A stretch of DNA of 64,000 nt from Lithospermum erythrorhizon (lineage: Eukaryota; Streptophyta; Magnoliopsida; Boraginales; Boraginaceae). Where the stretch lies: contig JADFUC010001356.1 in assembly GCA_019722365.1 (NCBI GenBank), positions 124,001-188,000 on the forward strand, read 5' to 3'. Positions 37,725-49,723 of this stretch are shown here, one piece after another. A model generated the notes under the pieces. The model was not told where the DNA came from, did not search any database, and saw nothing but the letters and a program-made list of their open reading frames with translations. Numbering within the stretch: the stretch's first letter is position 1; each line of letters starts with the position of its first letter. A program made the position numbers and the translations under genes.

Positions 37725-37725
37725 T
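37682..37725. repeat. (AT)n microsatellite
   Basis: About 18 perfect AT steps followed by an imperfect TTATATATT tail. Likely variable in length between individuals. Confidence 0.9.
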
Positions 37726-38488
37726 AAACACTCAAAAAAAAGAAGCTAATACTAGTATTTGCTGAAATTTATAAAATTGAATGGTGATAAGATTACTGCT
37801 TAAGTGAAATATTACTCTGTAAGAATTGCTTTGGCTATATCATTAGTATTATTTTAAGGGATGTACGGAAGTAAGACAAAATATATAGTACTCATCATTT
37901 TTAAGATACTTATTATGAATATGATCGTTTTAATTTGAATGAATTGTATGTGCTAATTAAAACTTCAAATTTTGTTACATTTGACAAATAAAACCTATAT
38001 TAATAATGAAACTAGACACTTTAGGGATTAATCTTACTCTATACCTATTATTGTTAGAATCACATTAATTTGACAGATTAATTGTTTTAAAAATATATTT
38101 AAAACAAACAACACCTTACAATTTTCTTTTTCCTTCTTACTTGAGATTTTAGTAATAGTTTTCCCTTTTAATTATTGAAACTTTTGAGATGAAAATTATA
38201 CCATACATTAATTAAGGACAGGAAACTTTTTGTGATGAAAAAAAAATTATATTCTGCCAAATCTAGACTTAGTAATTGTCAAAGATTTCTCCCCCTCTTA
38301 GTTAATTAACGTTATTTACTGAAATATTAGGATTAAGGAAAGTTGAATAAAATAATAGACAATTGAAATATTAAAAGTGTGAAACCTTTACTAACACATC
38401 CCCATCGAGTATCCTGTCACGACATCACAGAGCTTAATAAATAACGAAATTCGCAATCGACGTGACTGTAGCTTTTACTTTTAATCGC

Positions 38489-39430
38489 CTAACATCGTTT
38501 CGCTATCAATGCATATTCATGGCGATTTAAGATGTGGAGAAACCGCATTTGTAAATCGAGCATATCGAAGGTCATGACTTTTTGGCTTAAAGTTAACGCT
38601 GAGCCACATACCGCAGGACGGTCAATAAGGTACTTCATCCAGATGGTGGCACGAGATCTATGCGGGATGCCATGCTCATCAAGAGTCGGGATACGCAGGC
38701 CACCGGGAGCCGTTTGACAATTTATGAAGCAGCAAGCTTCGCTCAACCCGCATGCGTGTGTGTGCTCGAGTAACCCCTCAGTTCCTTGGCCACGACACCA
38801 TCGGGAATCGAAGCCCAACCCCGGCTAAAGATAGTGGCGGTGTAAACACGCAGAGTCCGCGAACCTGCATGAGCACAACGCTGATTTAAAAGGATAAATG
38901 CTTGACCCGATCTATATCCCACACCGGGGATAGAAGTTTTCCTGCTCTTCAAGGCCATTAAGGCGGGAGTAGCCTGAAAGCGCATTCTCACAATCTCTCG
39001 CTTGCCGCACGACCGATCGCGGGGATATCCCGCACTTACTCTGGCGCTTTCGAGCTCAAGACTCGCAGTCAGCCCTCATCCGGGACGGCAGTCCGCAGCC
39101 ACATACTATGCCTGGGCCGGGTCACGAATGAGACAAGTATCCCTTGACGGAGAAGTTCGGTGTATGCCCTAATCTGTCGCTCGAAGTCGAAAACCATACT
39201 TCAAGGTACATCCATGAAGTAATTACGCATCAACCTCTCGCGATAGATATCGAGAACCAGTTTATCCGGACGGATAGTCAACGGGCTATGAAAGTTAAGG
39301 AATTTATCTTCGATATAAGCCGCCAGCATGTTAATAAAAGTCAGGCTCGCACTTCACGGTTGAATGTACCCACGGGGTTTGATGACGGGGCACCCGAGTT
39401 AATCAACCCGGCAGAGGTCAAATGAAAGGT
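38489..39430 (-). pseudogene. Possible Ty3-gypsy pol remnant
   Basis: The block is GC-rich against AT-rich flanks, with sharp borders. On the minus strand one reads NQRCAHAGSRTLRV near 38850-38890 and LDEHGIPHRSRATIWMKYL near 38620-38680. These resemble the integrase C-terminal landmarks of Tat-type gypsy elements (NxRVxxRxFxxGDLVLR and DxxGxxIPRxWNAxxLKKYY). The frame is not continuous. No LTR was assigned. Moderate to low confidence. Confidence 0.4.
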
Positions 39431-39479
39431 AGGACTAGTTGTTATAATGTAGACGGAAGTAGTCGTTAGAATCTAATAT

Positions 39480-40431
39480 GAATTTCTATTTAGATAAACA
39501 CCAAATTCATACATCCCGATCCTCAAAATGATATAAATTTAATCTAAAACACATAATTAACAATTATGAATAATAGAGTACTTATTAAATGACGCCAAAT
39601 GAAGCCTATCAACACATTCTCTACCTAAGCCTCCTTGAATCTTTGGGCCTTGAGCACTTCAAATGGGCTATTTCATTATCGCACAATTTTATATATTTAA
39701 CTTACATTTATGTCATGTAATACTTGCATTTCGGATGAAAATCAAGAAGAATTTTCAATTTTCCCTTGATATTTTCGCCATATGGAGGAAGCTGAGGTTT
39801 TGTTTTTCTTTCATTTCATGAAATGAAAAACTTGTGTTGAAAACCTAATAGGTTTGATTATATATGTCAAACCTAAAAGCCCAACCGAAAGTAAGAATGA
39901 GCCAAATTGCTAAATTTAACTAAACCGTTAAGTAAAATCAAATACTAACACGTCATAATAGTAACTAACAAGTTACCAATCTATTTCAACTAACTATCAA
40001 ATTAATTCAATTGACTAATTAATTAATTTAGGTTCATCCACTTTCTATTTTACATTATCAATGTAAAATCCCACTGAGAATATTCGATTACAATCAACTC
40101 TCAATTTAGCAACGTAGCTTAATTTCATACACGAATATAACCAACGCCACCGTATGTGTGTGACCTTCTAGGCTCGTATAATAAGTGTTGTATAATAATA
40201 ATAATTGACCAATTGTATTATTATTATAACGATTAATGAGTAAGATCTAGCAATCACCATAACCCCTTAAATTATCAGCTTAATCCAAACTAGTAATATA
40301 CAATTACTAAGTGAACACTCAAGTTCCAAAGAGAATCACTTTTAACCAACCCGGTAAAATGAATTGATACACAATTGTCGCAACGTAAGATAATATAAAA
40401 AAGCTTTTAATCACCTCACCGATTTCCAACA
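39480..40431 (-). repeat. Degenerate copia LTR, same family as the other two elements
   Basis: Read on the minus strand, it starts TGTTGGAAATC at 40431, as the LTRs ending at 49723 and (with TGTTTGAAATC) 57072 do. Shared landmarks in plus orientation are 'aaaacctaat', 'actaattaattaattta', 'acattatcaatgtaaaatcc', 'cgccacc/gtgtgtgacctt', 'attattataacg' and 'aattgtcgcaacgt'. Similarity is good from about 39835 to 40431 and weaker to the left. No element interior is attached, so it is a solo or truncated LTR. Confidence 0.65.
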
Positions 40432-40439
40432 CGAGCAAT

Positions 40440-42000
40440 CCAAGTGCTGTCTCCGGGAGCAACTTTATCAAGGTCCCCGGAAGGTCACAAATCGGTACCC
40501 CCGAGATTCGCCTATTTGGCCACGAATAACGAGGCCGAGTATAAAGCACTTGCCACTGGACTTCATTAGCAAATGTTTTGGGCAGATATCTATATAACGG
40601 ATTCTCGCTGTCAGCGGGCCATGCGAAAGGTGATTTTAAAGTTACGGCTAAAAAGTGAAAGGTCAGTAGGATATCTATGGAGGGTTCGAAATTTGGCTGC
40701 ATTCTTTTCTCGATCCCCCCGCCACATGGAGCATGCTCCTCGAGAATCGGGAGGCGGATAGACTATCTCAACTGGCCACGCGTAGTACGGGACACTCCTG
40801 CATTCACCCCGCTAGAACGGGGCGTAAGAAGACTTTTCGACGGCGAAAGTTGACGGATAATGCCCCGATGGTAAGACGCCTCGAACTACCAGATCAAGAT
40901 ATCGTGGATTTTTGAGAACCCAGTCCTCCTCGGAGGTATACCCCGCCTGGACGGGGTCCTCTACCGGAAGTTCTTTCAGGCCCGCTGCTGAAGTGTGTCA
41001 CCCAGAGAAAGGGTCAATGGCGGCCGAAGAGATGCATAGGGCACGCGCGGAAGCCACATCAACGGAAAAGCCTCGACGCTGTAAGCATCCTATTATTCTG
41101 GGAATATTTTGGCCATCTATAAATAATGCCTCTGTGACCATTTCCGGAGGTACCACTATGTCGAGGTACGCCAACATCCCTCAATCAAATTTCACACACG
41201 ACGGTTAACATGCTTTGTCCGGTGCCTTTATCGCTGGGTAAGCCGATGGCGCTGGGGATCTCCCGAGATACCGGTGGCAATATGTATACCATTGTAACTG
41301 TGGGACTATTTTACTAAATGGGCGGGAAGCTGCCGCCACCCGCATGATCAAAAGCAGTTTACCCGCTCTTAAGAGATATTTACTGATTTGGGATACCCCC
41401 CGGTACTGTCACCGATAACGGGACGCAGTCAATGCCCGTGAAGACAAGAGCCGTTGCTTGAGTCAATATAGAACACCGACAACCTCCTCGTGTCATGCTC
41501 AAACCAAAAGGCGTGTGAAGTAAATGAACTGGGTAATTTTCAAGGGTGTCGCGTCGGCTCTACGAGTAGTGAGGCTGTTGGGACCAAAGAGTCTAATGGT
41601 ACTATGGCTCCGGACGATCCCGAATTCATCACGAGTGGGCACTCCCCTTCGCCTCCGGTGTATTGACCATGCCTCGCCGTGGAGATTCACTTAGAGACGG
41701 CTCGAGTGTCATATTATGACGGCAGTTAGGTAACGGTGGCGCGTGAGGCTCAACTCGGGACTCAAGTGGAGGAAGGCGGCTGTCGTGACGATAAGCATAT
41801 CTCGATACAATAAAAGGTCCGCCGACACCCTCGGTGGGAGTATCTAGTCCTTGGGAGCTGACAAAGATCCGCCTCATAGAATCACTGAAAGCTGGAGTCC
41901 GCCTCGGGAGGGCCCATACTTTGTCCTGATAGCCATGTATGAACCGAAACCATCATGGCGCCACGTGCTGTGCATCTTTGGTGAAATACTACGCTTGTAA
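40440..42000 (+). pseudogene. Ty3-gypsy (Tat-like) RNase H and integrase remnant
   Basis: In order on the plus strand, with shifts and stops: SPEG..., ATNNEAEYKALATGL at 40519-40563 (RNase H), a DSR.. block near 40600, READRLSQLATRS at 40748-40785, an integrase core with a YFTKW-like block near 41310-41330, TVTDNGTQS near 41406-41432, a HAQ..-K/GRV-like block near 41490, and a C-terminal WEGPY/PR.W..HLKKYY-like part near 41895-41995. These are the landmarks of the Tat branch of gypsy pol. The 5' half of the element (gag, protease, RT) is missing; the fragment starts abruptly next to the copia LTR that ends at 40431. Confidence 0.82.
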
Positions 42001-44206
42001 GCCCATTTTCGTATTCTCGCTTTGTTAGCGAATAAAAGATTTGATTCAAATTAAAATAGTCTAAATATTCAAAAATTTCTATGAAGCTCTAGTATCAATT
42101 ATGTCCGCTACTCAGAGCGCACTAACGACAGCAAATTCATGTAAATCTATCTAAATATTTGAGATATCCTACCACCCGAATTAATCGTGAGAATCAAACT
42201 CTTGCCTTAGACAAAAGGAGGTTTCAAAACGAGATATCAAACGCATAATCCACCCCATCGCTGAAGTTCACATCCCACGATAAGAGCACGAGGGAGGATC
42301 CGGAGTACGGAATAAACAGAGACACAAAACTCTTTAAGCAAGGGACCCCTAGCCGTAAGCGGCCGAGATCCTCCTGGGCCGTATGTCCTGGTGTAAGCCC
42401 CGACTCAACACAAGGAGAAAGAAATAACAAATGCATAATAAATAGAACGTGGAAACAAAACATCAACAAAAAGATGTGCACACAATGGGAAGGACTAAAA
42501 TGAAAAATATATTGATAAACCCCCAAAGAGGGAGTAAGATATGATTAAAAAGAAAAAGATTCCAACCCAAGAGGGCCAGAGGATCTCATCAAGGGAAGTG
42601 GGGTACTGTGTTGTTCAAATACTCCCACCCGGCACCGTTGCCTATACTCCTCACCAAAGTTCGTATGTCGACTTCGGTCTCGGGAAGTTCCGAACGAAGT
42701 CCCATAGACAATCCACACCGACGCCAAGCGCATCCCGCAGGTTGTCCTGCATGCAGGCACGCCGCAAGCCCCCGCCTCACCCGGGCGAAGCAAAGAAAAA
42801 GCGAATTTCTACAAGAAGAAGTTCTCCGCTTCGTCTTTCTAAGTCCTGATTCACAGAGCAACGCCCCGTGGGTGGTTTCCTCGATTGGAGACGAAGCACT
42901 GGGCAGCTCTCAAGCCCAAAGCTTCCACTTGAGATGCTAAACCCCTAAAGTAGAAAATGAAAAGCATAAATGAGGAGTCTCGAACCATCACATAAAGAAA
43001 AGATACAAAAAAGTGCCATAAAACTGTGGCGTGAAGAAGTACTAGAGCCACAAATGGTAAGCCTGGTGGAAGGCTGGCCCTGTGTCAAGCTATCCTCTAC
43101 ACGCATCCCCTAGTCTGTAAGGGAGAGAGCATCATGCGGGCCTTGACTGGGTAAGTTCTCGTGATAGAAAAACCCACAACGGCCTCGAAGGAGTAGCTAA
43201 GAAGAGGGGGACGAAATCACTCCCTCACAGATTTCACCTCTTACCGAGGGGAAGTGATTTAATATAGAACATTTTTATGAGCTTAATAAGAATGAGTTTT
43301 TGTAAGTACCGAAGCTTTCGTAAAAAAGAAAATGAAAAGTACGAGGGAGCTACGTGTACGATCAGTCTCCAATTTATAGACAAAAAGTGAGTCCTTTCAA
43401 ATTGGGTGCGGGCGATGGTAATGAAGAGAGGAGGAACGGTGCCAAAAAGCGCCTAACGACGGGCAGTTATGAAACGGCAAACGACGATTCGGGAGGCAAA
43501 ACAGCCTCTGCTTTGTGCGAATCCCCATTTGGACCAAGACATATCGATGTTCAATTTGGAAGCAAGATTCCTTCTTTTTCTTTCTTTGCGGATCCCGCCC
43601 CACCGAAAACCGGATCGCATCATCACCATCAAACCGTAATCAAATTCTAACCAAGAACGAGTCTAAGTCTAAAAGAAACAACTCGTCTTCTACAAGCCCT
43701 GCAATTTAATACCATCTTCACTGGATATTGCACCGTTCACGTGAATCACGAAACCGAAAATTCCATACGCTATTGTGAAGTTCGTATAACACATTCGAAA
43801 GTTCAACATAAATGATTTCATTTCGAATCCTATGTAAGATGTAAAATAAATTGCTAATGTCTTTCAAAAGTGTATTTAAGAGGCAGTTTGATCTAGTACA
43901 ATAAATGAGTAATCCAGGAGACAATTTAATCTGATTGTAAAATTTTGAAGGTAAATTAAACGATTGAACAAAGTTCAGGAGTCGAACGATTGGCAATGGA
44001 AACTATGTGCATGTGGTAGTCATCGATGACGCAAAATCATTGTTCAGCAACACGTACGTAGTACCGTTTTTCATGACAATGATTGATTACGTTCAACTGC
44101 AATTACAACACACTTTGACTAGTTATCTCACAAACTAGTCTACATCATCCACAACTTCTAGTTCTAGAGTAAAGTACTGCCTTAAGTAGCGAAACGTACG
44201 GAGTAT
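42001..44206. other. GC-richer non-coding region after the gypsy remnant, then AT-rich DNA
   Basis: 42001-43700 keeps the composition of the gypsy block and shows many overlapping short frames on both strands but no family. It is probably the long 3' spacer and LTR of the gypsy element, though I could not find a second LTR to prove this. 43700-44206 is ordinary intergenic DNA. Confidence 0.4.
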
Positions 44207-44388
44207 TACTCCTTCCATTCCTTTATCTAATATACATTTAATTTTGTATAAAATTTAATAAAAATTCAATCATATCTTATAAATAAAGTTTTTCCTCTAA
44301 TTTTTTTTACTTAATTTGATAAAGAAATCAAAAAAAAAAAAATTTATTTTAAGAAATTGGTCATTAAATTCAAGGAATGGAGGAAGTA
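44207..44388. mobile_element. Stowaway-type MITE
   Basis: Ends TACTCCTTCCATTCC and GGAATGGAGGAAGTA are perfect or near-perfect inverted repeats of about 15 bases with TA tips; 182 bases, AT-rich interior. Confidence 0.8.
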
Positions 44389-45442
44389 TGTTTTTAGTCC
44401 TAAATAATTTGAAGAATTCTTAAATAATTACATCTGCCAAAAAAAAATTACTTCCTACGTACGTGCTATACCTAATGTGGTTCATGTTGTGTGATGCTCC
44501 CTCTGGTTAGGTTTATGGACAAAATGCATCATTCATTACCTATAATTACCTATATTAACATCCTATATTAACATGAAATTTGTGACTTGATTTTATATTC
44601 TTCTTCTCGGGACACTTCATTTCATAAGGATAAATTACCATAGACAAAAAATCCAAATGTACTTCGACAATGAATCGTGAAAAAAAATGACATGGTGGTT
44701 GGCGTCAAAACCATTTCAAATTTACTTTTAGATATGAAATTAATACGATTGTGGTTGAGATTTTTCTGATGAAGAAAACTACCAAATCTAAATTAAAAAC
44801 AAGGGTGGTTATAATTTTTGGGTTGAGTGAACTTGGAGAAAAAAATAGGAGTTTTCAATTAGAGAGAGAAAGTGAAATAATAAAGTTTAAATTTTTTTGC
44901 GAAGAAGATTCAGAGGGCATTTGGGAAAACACATAGGGGACTATACTTAAAGCAATCACATCATCTCTCCTAAAAAAGTTTATTTGGTGATTGTAATTGT
45001 AAAAATGACAAAATTTGGTCAATCAACTTCCTAAAATAGGATGAGCTTCCATAAAATTATTCACCCCTTTATATTTATACCCCTCCCTATTTTCGATTAT
45101 TTTTTTCTCCCCTCATTTTACCTCTTTTCAATTATATAAAAAATAAAAATAAAATAAAAATATTAGCTATATATAAATATCATAAATTAAAAAGCATTTC
45201 ATTCAACATCTATATTTAATATATTATTTTACTTTTTAAAATTTAATTTTATACAAATTTCTATTGACATATTTAAATATTTAATTTTTAATTTGGGTAA
45301 ATCATAAAGAAGTCAAGTAAAGAAGATAAGCATAAAAAAGTGAACAAAAATAAAAAAAGTGGCGGTCGAGAGTGAATTTAAGGGAAATTATAGGGGAACT
45401 GATGTGAATGCTCTTAGGAGACTATATATAGCATTTACGTAT
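44389..45442. other. AT-rich intergenic DNA
   Basis: No gene or identifiable element. A short direct repeat 'cctatattaacat' occurs twice near 44548-44575. Confidence 0.5.
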
Positions 45443-45621
45443 TACTCCCTCCATCCCAAATTGTTTGGGAGATTTTCCTAAAATAGAATTCTCATAAATG
45501 ATTCCTACTTGGACCAAATATTGAGTAATGGAGATGAGGAAAATATTCCTTATGTGAAACATTCAAATTTGCATAAAAAACCATGTAGAGTCACATCTCC
45601 CAAACAAAACGGATACGAGTA
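45443..45621. mobile_element. Stowaway-type MITE
   Basis: Left end TACTCCCTCCATCCC, then 'gtttgggagat'; right end 'atctcccaaac', then '...cgagta'. The arms pair over about 35 bases with mismatches. 179 bases, TA tips, no coding capacity. Confidence 0.75.
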
Positions 45622-47691
45622 ATCACGATATCATTATTACTTATATTTTCAAACACCTATCTGAATGTACATATGTTCAATAAGTTAACTTTTATAAAAG
45701 TATAAAACCGTCACACAATGTCTCAATGGTGTCCTTTGCCCTAGTTACTAAATGAGTCAATCATGGTACGTGGCCTCACTTCTGGATCACGGAACTAGAA
45801 CTTCAATTTTAACCACTTCAACACAACATTCGCTTCTTTATGATAATGAACCCACACCGCTTAAAAGGGCAGACCGACGGTACTAACAGTTCTAATTTTT
45901 TCTTCTAATTAAATGCCCTAAGGACAATAAATTAAGTTTTATGATGTTGTTCTTTTGTGAAATTTCCGTTAATTTGATCATGTGACCTCACATGCTTATT
46001 GTGTAAGAGTATTTTTATCTTTTCACAATTAATTAGAAAAAAGGAAATCTATGTTAGACAAAATTTTGACAATAAATTATATTTTATTCTTTATACAAAT
46101 AAATAATGATTAGTTTGCTTTACAAATATTTTTATATAATATTATTGAAACAATTTCATTACCAAAAATTAAGTATGAAAACGGAAACGTTAGCTACTCA
46201 TTTAATATTATTGAGACACATCCCACAATTTACATTTTAAGTGTAACTCAAGGACATAGCATAGGACACTTATGGTCCGTTTGTTTTGGGGTGAATATAG
46301 ATTAATATTGGCATTCACCTTGTTTGGATATCAAAATTTTATTTTACATAGGTTAATAGTTTCAACCCCATTATCCCAATTCATTCACCCTCAAATCATC
46401 TTTTTGTAATAGGAGGTAAATGACATTTTAATAGTTTTCAAACAACATTTTAAAAGTTTCACCTACATTCACCTAGACAAAGATAATAGTACCAAATAAC
46501 ATTTTAATAGGTCCACCTACATTTCCTTAATCTAAATTAATTATTAAATTTTACCCTCGTCTAGATTCATTCCAACACAAAAAGATCATTAGGTTAGGTT
46601 CCAACATTTTTAGATATGGTTTACAAAATGAAAAAAAAGGCCAATGGAAAAAAGGACCACAAGTATTCATAATAATGACCCAAACCAAAAGAAATGAAAT
46701 AGTAAATGATATCGGTGTGTAGGTTGGGTGCTGAACAGACCCACGCCTTGCCGTATGATTCTCAATCATCGAATCGATTTTTTATATATAAAAATAAAGA
46801 TAGATAAAGATGTTTATACAAAAGAGGAGCTAGTGTTTACTCTGTCACTAATAGGAGTATTAGATAAATTACAAAGATTGGAGGTATTTCTAATTTTCAC
46901 ACTAATCGTCAATCGTTAAGATGGTGGATGTGATCTTGTGATCCATCTTTTTCAATTGTATTATTATCTACAAAATTGTAATTTGACATATTTGACATAG
47001 ATTTTATTTGGGAATATTTAATTTGACATAGATTTTATTTGGGAATATTTAACATAAATTTTATTTATTATCTATCCTTAAGGCCTGTTTGTTAAATATG
47101 AAATCTGAAATAAGTAAAGGAGTACTAAACAACTAAAATTGAATTATTATTAAATATGAATAGTTAATATATTTAGTTGTTTGATAATAATTCAAATAAA
47201 AAGACTTAAATTGAGTTGTATTGATAATTTTGTCCATTCCTTAGTTCATTTATATATAGGAATTATATATTAAACTTAATATTATAATAGATAAATAAAT
47301 AATAAATATTATTAATAAAATTATAAATATAATAAATATGATTAAATAAATAATAAAAATATAAATAAATTATAAATTTCATTAAATAAATATTATGAGA
47401 TAAGTGATAGAATGATAGAGTGAGTAAGTCTCAGGAGTTTAAATTTATCACTTCTCATTTGATTAACTGATAAAATTAAGTTAAGAATCTCTTAGAATTT
47501 TGATAAGATTTTATTTTATTCATTCAATTCCTTAAAATAATTAGTTATCAAACAGATATAATAAAAATAGTATTAAATTAATTAATTTGAAATTCTTATT
47601 AACAGCCCTTATTTTCTTTACTCATCAATCAAAAATTGGTTTTATTATCGGCACCATTTTTCATTTGAATGATATACTTTCTTCAATATAA
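45622..47691. other. AT-rich intergenic DNA
   Basis: No gene recognised. It contains a tandem duplication at 46986-47051 (separate entry) and, at 47081-47560, ends with CTGTTTGTTAAAT and its rough inverse that could belong to a hAT-like MITE, too weak to call. Confidence 0.45.
46986..47051 (+). repeat. Tandem duplication of a ~35-base unit
   Basis: 'gacatagattttatttggg' followed by 'aatattta' occurs twice in a row with a period of about 34 bases; a third partial copy (acataaattttattta) follows. Confidence 0.85.
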
Positions 47692-47833
47692 GGGTATGTG
47701 TTTGCTTTTTATGGAATTTAAATTGACATGAAATTCGATAAAACTCTATTTATCAAAGTTTTGTATAGAATTTCTTCCAATTCTATTTTTATTCCAATTC
47801 TAATCCAATGCCATATGAAAAACAAACACACTC
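47692..47833. mobile_element. Small terminal-inverted-repeat element (hAT-like MITE)
   Basis: The left 23 bases beginning GGGTATGTGTTTG and the inverse of the right 23 bases beginning GAGTGTGTTTG agree at about 18 positions. The interior also pairs as a hairpin ('ggaattt..' with '..attcc'). About 142 bases; no clear target duplication seen. Confidence 0.5.
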
Positions 47834-48711
47834 GAATTGTAATTTTGTCAACACCAACGTCCAAACACAATTAATATAGAGGAGTTATATTTGTAGGTTT
47901 ACTATAGATTGTAAGTGTGCTTATAAAAGACACTACAATCATTTTACTCCGAACAATTACAAGTAAAAGAAAGTGAATAAGCAAAAACCCCACATGCCCC
48001 CATCACCAATCCACACCTACACCCTCCTCCCAAGAAATCTATCGCATTCCCAACTAACACGACAACCTTATCTCATCCCCACCGCCATTAGTCCACCATA
48101 GTCACTTCTCCGAACATTCCGTAGATCGAGAAGAAAGGATGAAATAAGCACTGGCGGAGGAGAGATGAGGGAAATTTGCTATGGAATTGTGTAAGGAGGA
48201 TTGTTCAATTGATATGATTGAAGTTTTGAGAAATAGAAGATGATCAAGCAAGGGTAAAGTGTCAAGTAATCTCTTATATATTCAAATTAAAAAGTCAAAG
48301 GATGAAATGTGAATGAAGAATAGGGGAAATGGGAGGATGAGGTATGATAATAGATTGTTAAGGATGAAGTTTTGGTTTTTAAGAAAAATGAATGGACTAA
48401 TAATACGTCGATCACATACAGGTCTCAAAATGTTTACTATTCGATCACACATATTTCAAAAATTGTGTCATTTGGTCATTCCGCCAAAAATGGAAGCAAT
48501 TTGATGTTTTCAAATAAATCGACATGATAAATTATTTGACGCCATTTTGGAGATACTTTTTAATTTCTCAAGTAAATTTTCAAGCAAATACTTGGATTTA
48601 GATTAATTTTAACTAATACTAAGACAAGATTAATATTTGGATTAAATATTTGCCCTGAAATTTTATTAAGATTAAAAAATTATCTCAAAAATAATTGTTG
48701 GACAATCAGAG
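47834..48711. other. Intergenic DNA left of the second copia element
   Basis: Contains a C-rich patch near 47985-48110 and short frames without known relatives (for example 48313-48504, plus). No gene called. Confidence 0.4.
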
Positions 48712-49723
48712 CCCTATCACTTCATGATTTTTTATGACATAACTTGAATAAACTTTGTCTAAATATCTATAATAAGATCAAATTTAATTGTTATAATGTC
48801 GTATCTATATCATATAATGAATATGAATATTAGAATTTATAGCAACAAAATATAAATCACCAACAACCTTCACGAAACCTCCTTTGAATTCCAATTACTA
48901 GCATCACGATTTGGTAATGCCTCTAGTTAGTCCACACTTAAAGGGTTGAACTGCACGTTCATAGAACACTTGAGAATCGATGACAAAATCAAAATGAAAC
49001 TTTCAAGTTTCATTCTTGTTTTTCACGGCTAATTGCAAAGGCGGGAGGCGTGAATTTGGTTTTGATGATTCGGTTTTTAATAAAATTAAAAACCTAATCT
49101 ATCCCTCTATTTATGTGACACCTTTTAGCCCCATAGCTCAACCCGTATTAATGAGTCGATCGGATTAATAATTAAACCGTTAAGAGTGCTAATAATTATC
49201 AAGTTATTAATAAGTTGTTCTATTTGATCAACTCTTTAAGTTAATTAAATACTAACAAGTCACTGACAAGCCAATAACGAAGCTACCACCGCTATTAAAT
49301 AAAGCTCAACTAACCAATTGATTAATTAAACTAACTAGTTAATTAATTCGGTTTATCCAATTTATATTTCACATTACTAATGTAAAATCCATATTCGGAG
49401 AATATTTTGAATCTCAATTTAGCAATAATCGCTTAATTCCATACATGAAATTTAGCTCAACGCCACTGTGTGTGACCTTTCTGTAATTCGATAATGACAA
49501 ATGTATAATAATATAATTGACCATTAATATTATTATAACGGTTATCCATGCGATCTAGTAACCCGGCACAACCCTTGTATTATCAGTGAGAACCCACTAG
49601 TAATTACACTCATGGTTGAACGCTCGGGTTTATGTAATCACATTCACTAAACTAGTAAATGAATTGTTAAATAATTGTCGCAATGTAAAATAATAAATGA
49701 AACTAATAACTATTATTTCCAAC
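48712..49723 (-). repeat. 3' LTR of the second copia element
   Basis: Begins on the minus strand with TGTTGGAAATAA at 49723. Landmarks shared with 56069-57072 include 'gatcaaatttaattgttata', 'gagaatcgatgacaaaat', 'actttcaagtttcattcttg' and 'tcacattactaat'. The outer edge is approximate. Confidence 0.8.

Larger units (their letters stand above)
36840..38488. other. AT-rich intergenic DNA upstream of the beta-galactosidase gene
   Basis: No gene seen. It holds a tandem duplication at 37081-37247 and a TA microsatellite at 37682-37725, described separately; the rest is unremarkable AT-rich sequence. Confidence 0.55.

Noticed and set aside
47081..47560. hAT-like MITE
   Set aside because: CTGTTTGTTAAAT-like ends pair over only about 13 bases with three mismatches, and no target duplication is visible.
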